A model generated the notes under the pieces. The model searched no databases. It was given only the letters and a program-made list of their open reading frames with translations, and was not told where the DNA came from. A stretch of DNA of 5,811 nucleotides from Acidimicrobiales bacterium (GTDB lineage: Bacteria; Actinomycetota; Acidimicrobiia; Acidimicrobiales; SZUA-35), in NCBI GenBank assembly GCA_013003325.1, contig JABDJU010000038.1, positions 1-5,811 on the forward strand. The letters are read 5' to 3'. Below are positions 1 to 5,792 of this stretch, piece after piece (the first letter of the stretch is position 1; the number at the start of each line of letters is the position of its first letter). The position numbers were made by a program, and so were the translations under genes.

Positions 1-1
1 C

Positions 2-1852
2 GAGGGTGACGTGCCCGAGAGCCTCAAGGATCGTCGCGTGATCGCGCTCGACATGTCGGCCATGCTCGCCGGGGCCAAGTTCCGAGGGGATTTCGAAGAG
101 CGCCTGAAGGCCGTACTGAAGGAGATCACCGACTCCGCAGGTGAAGTCATCACCTTCATCGACGAGATGCACACCGTCGTGGGTGCCGGGGCCGGCGGCG
201 AGAGCGCGATGGATGCATCCAACATGCTCAAGCCGATGCTGGCCCGAGGCGAGCTGCGGATGATCGGTGCCACGACCCTCGACGAGTATCGCAAGTACGT
301 CGAAAAGGACCCGGCCCTAGAGCGCCGGTTCCAACAGGTCTTCGTCGGCGAGCCTTCAGTTGAGGCCTCCATAGCGATCCTTCGGGGCCTGAAGGAGCGC
401 TATGAGGTTCATCACGGCGTCCGGATCCAGGACTCTGCATTGGTTGCAGCTGCAATGTTGTCCGATCGCTACATCACAGGCCGGTTCCTGCCGGACAAGG
501 CGATCGACCTCATGGATGAAGCGGCGTCCAAACTACGCATCGAGATCGACTCGGTCCCGACCGAGATCGATGTGGTCGAACGGCGCATCCGCCAGCTCGA
601 GATGGAGCAAGTGGCGCTTCAAAAGGAGAGCGACGAGGCGTCGACGCTGCGGCTGGACGAACTCCAGGGTGAATTGGCCGATCTTCAGGAACAGTCGGTT
701 GCAATGCGGGCCCACTGGCAAAACGAGAAGGAAGCCATCGCCACTATTCAACGTTTGAAGGAGGAGCTCGACAGCATCAACCGAGAGGTCGAACGTGAGA
801 GCGACCTCGAGAAGGCGGCCGAACTCCGATATGGCCGCATTCCCGCACTCCAGCGCGATGTCGACGCGGCCACGGCAGCACTTGAAGAACTCCAGTCGTC
901 GCAGACCATGCTGAAGGAAGAGGTCGACGAGGAAGACATCGCCGAGGTGGTGTCTCGGGCCACGGGCGTGCCGGTGAGTCGGCTGATGGAGGGCGAGAGT
1001 CGCAAGCTGCTCCGCCTCGAAGAGGAGCTCCACAAGCGGGTCGTGGGGCAGGACGAGCCGGTGGCCGCCGTCAGCGCCGCTATCCGGCGCAGCCGAGCTG
1101 GATTGTCCGACCCCAACCGCCCGATCGGGAGCTTCCTGTTCCTTGGCCCCACCGGCGTCGGGAAGACCGAATTGGCCCGGTCGCTGGCCGACTTCCTGTT
1201 CGACGACGAACGGGCGATGACCCGCATCGACATGAGCGAGTACATGGAGAAGCATGCGGTAAGCCGGCTGATCGGCGCCCCGCCCGGCTATGTCGGGTAC
1301 GACCAGGGCGGCCAACTCACCGAAGCGATCCGCCGCCGGCCCTACGCCGTCGTACTGCTCGACGAGGTCGAGAAGGCGCACCCGGATGTGTTCAACGTGT
1401 TGCTCCAACTGCTGGACGACGGCCGGTTGACCGACGGACAGGGCCGGACGGTCGACTTCACCAACACCGTGCTGATCATGACATCGAACCTGCCCGGCGA
1501 CCCCAAGGACTTCTTCCGGCCCGAGTTCATCAACCGGGTCGACGACATCGTTCAGTTCAACGAGTTGACCAAGGAGGACCTCACCGAGATCGTCGAGATC
1601 CAGCTGCGCGGCCTCGCCGCTCGCCTGGCCGATCGACGAGTCCACCTGGAGGTCACCGATCCGGCCAAGGCGAAGCTCGTCGTGATCGGCTACGACCCCG
1701 CGTTCGGTGCCCGCCCCCTCAAGCGAGTGATCCAGAAAGAGATCGGCGATCGGATCGCCCTCCGGTTGTTGGAGGGCGACGTGGTCGATGGCTCGACACT
1801 GACCGTGGGGCTGGTCGATGACGAACTCACGGTGACGGTCGACCTGCCCTAG
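2..1852 (+). CDS. clpB: ATP-dependent chaperone/disaggregase ClpB, 3' part (5' end outside window)
   Basis: ClpB is a cytosolic hexameric AAA+ disaggregase that threads aggregated proteins through its pore with DnaK. The frame is open to the window edge and the first residues (EGDVPESL) align near E. coli residue 225. The N-domain and NBD1 Walker A are therefore missing, and the GTG at 11 is internal. Counting from position 2: NBD1 pore loop KFRG at 26-29, Walker B FIDE ending at 55, arginine pair 108-109. A full coiled-coil middle domain follows at about 185-310, including the conserved Tyr277 of its DnaK-contacting part. NBD2 has Walker A GPTGVGKT at 382-389, pore GYVG at 429-432, Walker B LLDE ending at 455, sensor-1 Asn496, RPEFINR with Arg512, and sensor-2 GAR with Arg571. 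The intact middle domain argues for ClpB over ClpA or ClpC. The stretch between SNL and FRPEF in NBD2 is unusually short. The stop TAG overlaps that of convergent purA. Its promoter is outside the window. Confidence 0.97.
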   Translation, partial: EGDVPESLKDRRVIALDMSAMLAGAKFRGDFEERLKAVLKEITDSAGEVITFIDEMHTVVGAGAGGESAMDASNMLKPMLARGELRMIGATTLDEYRKYVEKDPALERRFQQVFVGEPSVEASIAILRGLKERYEVHHGVRIQDSALVAAAMLSDRYITGRFLPDKAIDLMDEAASKLRIEIDSVPTEIDVVERRIRQLEMEQVALQKESDEASTLRLDELQGELADLQEQSVAMRAHWQNEKEAIATIQRLKEELDSINREVERESDLEKAAELRYGRIPALQRDVDAATAALEELQSSQTMLKEEVDEEDIAEVVSRATGVPVSRLMEGESRKLLRLEEELHKRVVGQDEPVAAVSAAIRRSRAGLSDPNRPIGSFLFLGPTGVGKTELARSLADFLFDDERAMTRIDMSEYMEKHAVSRLIGAPPGYVGYDQGGQLTEAIRRRPYAVVLLDEVEKAHPDVFNVLLQLLDDGRLTDGQGRTVDFTNTVLIMTSNLPGDPKDFFRPEFINRVDDIVQFNELTKEDLTEIVEIQLRGLAARLADRRVHLEVTDPAKAKLVVIGYDPAFGARPLKRVIQKEIGDRIALRLLEGDVVDGSTLTVGLVDDELTVTVDLP

Positions 1853-1858
1853 CGGGTC
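1841..1858 (+). other. hairpin centred on the shared clpB/purA stop codons
   Basis: GACCTGC (1841-1847) can pair with GCGGGTC (1852-1858) across a CCTA loop. This gives seven pairs, one of them U-G, in the plus-strand (clpB) RNA. On the minus strand the wobble becomes a C-A mismatch, so the fold favours the clpB transcript. No U-tract follows, so it is not a standard intrinsic terminator. It could slow polymerase or protect the mRNA 3' end, or be incidental in GC-rich DNA. Confidence 0.35.
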
Positions 1859-3132
1859 TCGTATTCGAGGTATTGAGCTCGGCCCGGCCCGGTCGACACC
1901 AGTGTGATCGGTACCCCGGCCTGCTTGGCCAGCGCATCGAGGAACCGGCGAGCGTTGGCGGGCAGGCCCTCGACGTCGGTCACGGTCGTGAGGTCGGTGT
2001 TCCAACCCGCGAACTCTTCGTAGATCGGCTCGGCCTTGTGAATCTGGGACTGGTGGTAAGGGAGGGTCGTGATCTCGTGACCGTCGATGCGATAGCCGGT
2101 GCAGATCTTGACCGTGTCAAAGGTGTCGAGGACGTCGAGCTTGGTGATGGCGAGTTCGGTGAGGCTGTTGAGTCGGACAGCGTGCCGGAGCATCACCGCA
2201 TCGACCCAACCGGGCCTGCGACGCCGCCCGGTGTTGGTGCCGTACTCGCGCCCGATGTCGACCATCTTGTCGCCGTCGTCGTCGAAGAGTTCGGTCGGGA
2301 ACGGGCCGGCTCCAACCCGGGTGACGTAGGCCTTGGCAATACCGATGATGCGGTCGATGTGCCGCGGGCCAACCCCGGCTCCGGTGCAGGCACCGCCGGC
2401 CGTCGGATTGGACGACGTGACGAACGGGTAAGTGCCGTGGTCGAGGTCGAGGAATGTGGCCTGGGCTCCTTCGAATAGGACGTTTTCGCCGGCTTCGAGT
2501 GCCGCGTGGATCTCATTGATGCTGTCGGCGATCAACGGCTGGATTCCAGGCAGACACTCTGTCAGCACACGATCGGCCAGCTGATCCGGATCGACCGGGA
2601 GCCGATTGAACACCTTGGTCAGCACCTTGTTGGCGTGGCCCAGTGCGGTGTGCAGCTTGGCCCGGAATATCTTCTCGTCGAGCATGTCCTGCACCCGGAT
2701 CCCGAGGCGCATCGATTTGTCGGCGTAGGCCGGTCCGATGCCCCGTTTGGTGGTGCCGAGCTTCGCATTGCCGAGGTGACGTTCGTGGAGGGCGTCGAGC
2801 TGCTGGTGATAGGGAAGGATCAGGTGAGCGTTGCCCGACACCCGGATCCGGCTGACGTCGACGCCGCGGCTACTCAGCATCTCCATCTCGGCGAGGAGCA
2901 CGAAGGGATCCACAACGACGCCATTGCCGATGACCGGCGTGGTGTGCGGGTACAGCACACCCGAGGGAACGAGCTGCAATGCGAAGCTCTCACCTTTCAC
3001 CACCAGGGTGTGGCCGGCGTTGTGGCCGCCTTGGTAGCGCACCACCATCGAGGCGTCGGCGGCCAGAAGGTCGGTGAACTTGCCCTTTCCTTCGTCACCC
3101 CACTGCGTTCCGAGAACGATCGTCGCTGGCAC
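1849..3132 (-). CDS. purA: adenylosuccinate synthetase PurA
   Basis: PurA joins aspartate to IMP using GTP, giving adenylosuccinate, the first committed step to AMP in the cytosol. The 427-residue product is close to the usual 430 or so. I chose the GTG at 3132-3130 (MPATIVLGTQWGDEGKGK). It places the P-loop GDEGKGK at 12-18, catalytic Asp13, and catalytic His41 in GGHNAGHT at exactly their E. coli positions. An in-frame TTG three codons upstream (3141-3139) is the alternative. Further family motifs are FEGAQATFLDLDHGTYPFVTSSN, the substrate loop TNTGRRRRPGW, VTDVEGLP and a C-terminal VSTGPGR. The gene reads toward clpB and shares its CTAG stop. Upstream, 85 bases separate it from the zinc-finger gene on the same strand, so co-transcription is possible. 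No clear Shine-Dalgarno sequence precedes GTG, while a -10-like TAGTCT lies eight bases before it, which suggests a leaderless mRNA. Identity is certain; the exact start is less so. Confidence 0.97.
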   Translation of the reverse strand: MPATIVLGTQWGDEGKGKFTDLLAADASMVVRYQGGHNAGHTLVVKGESFALQLVPSGVLYPHTTPVIGNGVVVDPFVLLAEMEMLSSRGVDVSRIRVSGNAHLILPYHQQLDALHERHLGNAKLGTTKRGIGPAYADKSMRLGIRVQDMLDEKIFRAKLHTALGHANKVLTKVFNRLPVDPDQLADRVLTECLPGIQPLIADSINEIHAALEAGENVLFEGAQATFLDLDHGTYPFVTSSNPTAGGACTGAGVGPRHIDRIIGIAKAYVTRVGAGPFPTELFDDDGDKMVDIGREYGTNTGRRRRPGWVDAVMLRHAVRLNSLTELAITKLDVLDTFDTVKICTGYRIDGHEITTLPYHQSQIHKAEPIYEEFAGWNTDLTTVTDVEGLPANARRFLDALAKQAGVPITLVSTGPGRAQYLEYETR

Positions 3133-3140
3133 GTTGCCCA

Positions 3141-3146
3141 AGACTA
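3141..3146 (-). promoter_or_regulatory. possible -10 element of a leaderless purA promoter
   Basis: Read on the minus strand, TAGTCT fits TANNNT and ends eight bases before the GTG start. Transcription would then begin at or next to the start codon, as in many actinobacterial leaderless genes. No good -35 is seen 16-18 bases upstream. A perfect TTGACA at 3183-3178 is 31 bases away, too far to pair with this hexamer. With an 18-base spacer that TTGACA would pair only with the poor hexamer CGAAAT. Confidence 0.35.
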
Positions 3147-3217
3147 ACGGCGGATTTCGGGTCTACTGTGCCGAGAATGTCAAGGGCTGAGAAAGCGGCT
3201 GGCCTCGAGAACTAGTC

Positions 3218-4126
3218 TTAGCCGTCGCTGCGACGGCGCCGCGGGAGTTCGCTCCCGTTGCTACGCGCCTGAGGCGCCATCCCGCGAAGGGTCGGGGGAA
3301 CCCAGTTCCCTGACGTGTCTGTGTCGGCCGGGCCACTCGCCCGCAGGTCTGCTTCGGAGACGAACACCGGTGCCTCGAAGTCGTCGGCGGTCGCGGTTGC
3401 GTCGGCGGCTTCGGTCGCTGTGGTGGCCACGCTCTCCCACGGGCTGGCGCCGCCGAGCGGCGATTGTGAGATCTCGGGCAAGGTCCAGGGGGTCGACTCG
3501 ACTTGGTTGGACGGTGTCCACACGTCGTCTTCCTCGCCCGCCGCTCCCTGCTCCTTGAGCTGCTCCAGAATCGCCGTCGCGCTCGAGTGTTCTGGAGGGG
3601 CCTGGGCGAAGGCGTCATCCTCATCGGCCGGTGCCGGAGGAGGCGGAAGCTCTTCCTCATCGAATTCGGCCGCATCGAATTCGGCCGCGCCGACGACGGT
3701 GACGATGGGCTCGGGAAGATCTTCGGGCTCGATTTCGTCCGGAGGCGGCGGTAGGTCGGTCTTGCGACGGCGGAATCGATTCATCATCCCACCCGACTCG
3801 GTCGATTCGACCGCCACCGTTTCGGGCTCGAGTTCGGGGCCCTCGATCAGGTCGGTTCCCGGGAAGGCTATGTCCGGTTCGGCGCCCCCCCGGCTGTCGA
3901 TGTCGGTCTTGAGCTGCTTGCGACGCTTCTTGATCTCGCCCCGGGAAAGTGGCTTGACCGGCCGCCGATTGCGGACCCCGCTCAAGGCCATCGCACAGTT
4001 CGTGCAGAACGGAGGCTTCTTGGTGCCGCGGGGATAGACGAGGCAGTTCGCGCAAAACTGCTCACCGCAGGAATCACACACCTCGGTGGCGAAATCCATT
4101 GGATCGTTGTGGCAGCGACCGTTCAT
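3218..4126 (-). CDS. uncharacterised protein with N-terminal zinc-finger-like module and long disordered acidic tail
   Basis: I do not recognise a named family. Of 302 residues, about 1-50 form a Cys-rich module: Cys5, His6, then C17-x2-C20, C25-x2-C28 and C41-x2-C44. This resembles a B-box or double zinc-ribbon fold binding one or two Zn ions. A basic segment follows (51-73, with KKRRKQ), then a second basic patch NRFRRRK (116-122). Most of the rest is acidic, proline- and alanine-rich, with PPPP runs at 126-129 and 161-164. Four Trp sit in short motifs at 203, 214, 230 and 275, and the C-terminus is basic (PRRRRSDG). No signal peptide or membrane segment is visible, so it is probably cytosolic. 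The ATG start has AGGAGAG ten bases upstream. It lies between purB (divergent) and purA (downstream, same strand), possibly co-transcribed with purA. A protein-interaction or scaffold role is conceivable but unproven. The Cys pattern and good RBS make it a real gene. Confidence 0.85.
   Translation of the reverse strand: MNGRCHNDPMDFATEVCDSCGEQFCANCLVYPRGTKKPPFCTNCAMALSGVRNRRPVKPLSRGEIKKRRKQLKTDIDSRGGAEPDIAFPGTDLIEGPELEPETVAVESTESGGMMNRFRRRKTDLPPPPDEIEPEDLPEPIVTVVGAAEFDAAEFDEEELPPPPAPADEDDAFAQAPPEHSSATAILEQLKEQGAAGEEDDVWTPSNQVESTPWTLPEISQSPLGGASPWESVATTATEAADATATADDFEAPVFVSEADLRASGPADTDTSGNWVPPTLRGMAPQARSNGSELPRRRRSDG
3221..3237 (-). other. GC-rich hairpin at the end of the zinc-finger gene
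   Basis: GCCGTCG (3221-3227) and CGACGGC (3231-3237) form a perfect seven-pair stem with a three-base loop. It covers the last codons of the zinc-finger gene, and the stop TAA follows it immediately on the minus strand. The downstream sequence (AGACTAG after TAA) has no U-tract, so it is not a typical intrinsic terminator. It could be a weak terminator, an mRNA-processing site, or an effect of Arg-rich coding. Confidence 0.4.
3242..3257 (-). other. second GC-rich hairpin just upstream of the first
   Basis: CGGGAG (3242-3247) and CTCCCG (3252-3257) form a perfect six-pair stem around TTCG on the plus strand, or CGAA on the minus (transcribed) strand. It lies four bases from the 3221-3237 hairpin within the last codons of the zinc-finger gene, making a tandem pair before purA. 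Confidence 0.4.
3659..3688. repeat. perfect tandem duplication of 15 bp inside the zinc-finger gene
   Basis: ATCGAATTCGGCCGC occurs twice back to back (3659-3673 and 3674-3688). On the minus strand it encodes AAEFD twice, residues 147-156, in the disordered tail. The copies are identical at every base including third positions, which points to a recent in-frame slippage event. Confidence 0.9.
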
Positions 4127-4136
4127 GTAGCGCGAG

Positions 4137-4143
4137 CTCTCCT
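4137..4143 (-). promoter_or_regulatory. ribosome binding site of the zinc-finger gene
   Basis: AGGAGAG on the minus strand is a strong Shine-Dalgarno match ten bases before the ATG at 4126-4124. It fixes the start just ahead of the first Cys-His pair. Confidence 0.75.
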
Positions 4144-4200
4144 ATCGGGCAGACTTACGAGGCTTGAATCGTCACTCTTGTGCCGGTTCTTAAGCACATA

Positions 4201-4207
4201 GGAAGGA
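4201..4207 (+). promoter_or_regulatory. ribosome binding site of purB
   Basis: GGAAGGA ends six bases before the GTG at 4214. It decides this start, which also gives the conserved N-terminus MSVPNVLAERYASAEM. Confidence 0.8.
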
Positions 4208-4213
4208 TTCTCT

Positions 4214-5632
4214 GTGTCGGTACCAAACGTCCTAGCCGAGCGCTACGCCAGCGCCGAGATGCGCCTGGTGTTCGACCCGGTCGAGCGGGTCATCGCGGAG
4301 CGGCGGTTTTGGGTGGCGGTCATGCGGGCTCAAGCAGATCTTGGGCTCGATATTCCGACCGCCGACATCGCCGCCTATGAAGCGGTGATCGACCAGGTCG
4401 ATCTGCAGAGCATCGCCGATCGGGAACGGGTTTCCCGACACGACGTGAAGGCCAGAATCGATGAGTTTTCGGCGCTGGCCGGCGTCGAACACGCTCACAA
4501 GGGGATGACCTCGCGCGACCTCACCGAGAACGTGGAGTCGATGCTCACGTTTCGAGCGCTCGAGGTCGTGAGCGACAAGACGGTCGCGCTGCTCGCCCGC
4601 TGGGCCGAGCTCGCCGCAGAGTATGCGGGGTTGGCGATCGTGGGCCGCACCCACAATGTGCCGGCCCAGCCGACCACAGTGGGTAAGCGCATCGCCCAGT
4701 TCGCGGAGGAACTGTTGATTGCGCTGGAAGTGATCGACGGGATCCGCGACCGGTTCGCCATCCGCGGCATCAAGGGGCCTGTCGGCAGCCAGCAGGATCA
4801 GCTCGATCTGCTCGGCACCGCCGAGGCGGCTGAGGAGCTGGAGCGGCGAGTCGCTTCCGAACTAGGGGTGCCGCGCGTGCTCACCTCGGTCGGCCAGGTC
4901 ACCCCGCGGTCTCGAGACTTCGAAGTCGTGGCCGCTCTGGTTCAGCTGTCGTCGGCGCCGGCCAATCTGGCGCTGCAAATCCGATTGATGGCCGGTCATG
5001 ACCTGGCGACGGAGGGCTTCGCCGAAGGCCAGGTCGGGTCCTCGGCGATGCCCCACAAGATGAACAGCCGGTCCTGCGAGCGGGTGAACGGTTTCCACAC
5101 CATCCTCCGAGGTCATCTCACGATGGCGGCCAATCTGACCGGCGACCAATGGAACGAAGGGGACGTGTCGTGCTCGGTGGTTCGACGCGTGATGATTCCC
5201 GATTCCTTCTTCGCCATCGACGGGTTGTTGGAAACGTCGCTCTCGATCGCCGGTGGGCTCGGGTTCTTTCCGGCGGTGATCGATGCCGAACTACGCCGGT
5301 ACCTTCCCTTCGTCGCGACTCCGACCCTTCTCGCTCATGCGGTACGAAACGGGGTCGGCCGTGAGGAAGCCCACGAGATCATCAAGGAACATGCGGTCGC
5401 CGCCGCGCTCGCGATGAGACAAGGCGCTGGCTCCGAGTCCGGTTTGCTGGCCCGACTCGCCGACGATGATCGCTTCCCCGGAGACGAGGGCGACATCGCC
5501 CAGGTCGTGGCCGATCCGGCTGAGCTTCTAGGTCGAACTCAAGCCCAGGTCGGGGCCACCCTGGAGCGCATCCAAGCGGTCATTCAGGAGCGACCGGAGG
5601 TCGCCCGTTACGCGGGAACACCGATTCTCTAG
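4214..5632 (+). CDS. purB: adenylosuccinate lyase PurB
   Basis: PurB is a cytosolic homotetramer of the fumarase/aspartase superfamily. It cleaves SAICAR to AICAR plus fumarate in de novo purine synthesis, and adenylosuccinate to AMP plus fumarate. The 472 residues include HKGMTSRDLTENVE with His95 (like B. subtilis His68) and GRTHNVPAQPTT with catalytic His147 (like His141). The superfamily signature GSSAMPHKMN at 275-284 carries the catalytic loop serines 276-277. GIKGPVG, the QWNEGDVSCSVVRR block and a C-terminal lyase domain (EAHEIIKEHAVAAAL) follow. Length and N-terminus match the actinobacterial type as I remember it from Mycobacterium. The start is GTG with GGAAGGA six bases upstream. 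It faces away from the zinc-finger gene and, beyond that, purA, the preceding enzyme of the AMP branch. The 69-base gap to the tRNA shows no intrinsic terminator. All key residues are present and I see no damage. Confidence 0.98.
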   Translation: MSVPNVLAERYASAEMRLVFDPVERVIAERRFWVAVMRAQADLGLDIPTADIAAYEAVIDQVDLQSIADRERVSRHDVKARIDEFSALAGVEHAHKGMTSRDLTENVESMLTFRALEVVSDKTVALLARWAELAAEYAGLAIVGRTHNVPAQPTTVGKRIAQFAEELLIALEVIDGIRDRFAIRGIKGPVGSQQDQLDLLGTAEAAEELERRVASELGVPRVLTSVGQVTPRSRDFEVVAALVQLSSAPANLALQIRLMAGHDLATEGFAEGQVGSSAMPHKMNSRSCERVNGFHTILRGHLTMAANLTGDQWNEGDVSCSVVRRVMIPDSFFAIDGLLETSLSIAGGLGFFPAVIDAELRRYLPFVATPTLLAHAVRNGVGREEAHEIIKEHAVAAALAMRQGAGSESGLLARLADDDRFPGDEGDIAQVVADPAELLGRTQAQVGATLERIQAVIQERPEVARYAGTPIL

Positions 5633-5641
5633 AGCGGCCCC

Positions 5642-5652
5642 TGACGCCGTCA
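5642..5652. repeat. short palindrome TGACG-C-CGTCA between purB and the tRNA
   Basis: A perfect 11-base inverted repeat with a one-base centre begins ten bases after the purB stop, just upstream of the putative tRNA -35. Its loop is too small for a full RNA hairpin, so a protein-binding site is the more natural reading, though chance occurrence is possible. Confidence 0.3.
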
Positions 5653-5659
5653 ATGTGCG

Positions 5660-5694
5660 TTGTGCCTCGGTGAGACGCTGCTACCATGATCCGA
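5660..5694 (+). promoter_or_regulatory. putative tRNA-Glu promoter
   Basis: TTGTGC (5660-5665), a 16-base spacer, and TACCAT (5682-5687) fit a sigma-70-type promoter. The -10 fits TANNNT and carries an extended TGC just before it (5679-5681). The expected start is near A5694, eight bases before the tRNA, a normal leader for a tRNA gene. The -35 is only a half match. Confidence 0.55.
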
Positions 5695-5701
5695 CCCTCG
5701 G

Positions 5702-5777
5702 GCCCCCATCGTTCAGCGGCCTAGGACTCCGCCCTTTCACGGCGGCAACACGGGTTCGAATCCCGTTGGGGGTGCCA
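5702..5777 (+). tRNA. tRNA-Glu, anticodon UUC
   Basis: The cloverleaf is complete. The acceptor stem pairs 5702-5708 with 5767-5773 (seven pairs, the first a G-U), and the D-stem pairs 5711-5714 with 5724-5727. The anticodon stem pairs CCGCC 5729-5733 with GGCGG 5741-5745, with loop CTTTCAC and anticodon TTC at 5736-5738. The variable loop is four bases. The T-stem pairs 5750-5754 with 5762-5766 around TTCGAAT. Discriminator G5774 is followed by an encoded CCA (5775-5777). It charges glutamate and reads GAA and GAG. It starts 69 bases after purB on the same strand, with its own promoter-like sequence. Confidence 0.97.
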
Positions 5778-5778
5778 A

Positions 5779-5792
5779 CCAGCTTCGGCTGG
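5779..5792 (+). other. UUCG-tetraloop hairpin directly after the tRNA
   Basis: CCAGC (5779-5783), TTCG, GCTGG (5788-5792) is a perfect five-pair stem closed by the very stable C(UUCG)G loop, one base after the tRNA CCA plus A. No U-tract follows. It may be part of a terminator, or a spacer or processing element before another RNA gene beyond the window. An alternative stem GGCGAA (5791-5796) / TTCGCC (5805-5810) overlaps its last two bases. Confidence 0.5.

Larger units (their letters stand above)
4127..4213. promoter_or_regulatory. divergent promoter region between the zinc-finger gene and purB
   Basis: These 87 bases separate two head-to-head genes, so they should hold a promoter for each. 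A TTGAAT at 4164-4169 could be a purB -35, but no convincing -10 stands at the right spacing. No consensus promoter is clear for the minus strand either. An inverted repeat TGTGC (4179-4183) / GCACA (4194-4198), ten bases apart, lies just upstream of the purB RBS and could be an operator or hairpin. The region is supported mainly by gene orientation. Confidence 0.5.

Noticed and set aside
11..13. GTG at 11 as a real start for a short ClpB form
   Set aside because: The frame continues upstream to the window edge with matching ClpB residues (EGD before VPESL), and a start here would lack the NBD1 Walker A.
1837..1844. GGTCGACC palindrome at the clpB 3' end
   Set aside because: An eight-base palindrome inside coding DNA made of common Val/Asp codons; no reason to see it as functional on its own.
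533..2005. A 490-codon open frame on the minus strand across clpB and the purA 3' end
   Set aside because: It is antisense to an unmistakable clpB, its translation resembles no known fold, and long antisense frames are expected in GC-rich coding DNA.
3139..3141. TTG as the purA start codon
   Set aside because: GTG three codons later gives the family N-terminus MPAT and places Asp13 and His41 at their E. coli numbers; TTG has no better ribosome site.
1873..3147. Plus-strand open frames of 201 and 213 codons opposite purA
   Set aside because: Antisense shadows of purA, which is full length with every catalytic motif.
3885..3891. Run of seven C (G on the coding strand) in the zinc-finger gene as a possible phase-variation or frameshift site
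   Set aside because: The reading frame stays open with consistent acidic/proline composition on both sides, so nothing indicates an actual shift.
3315..4037. A 240-codon open frame on the plus strand opposite the zinc-finger gene
   Set aside because: The product is Ser/Gly-rich low complexity mirroring the acidic/proline codons of the other strand. The minus-strand gene has a good RBS and a Cys motif; this frame has neither.
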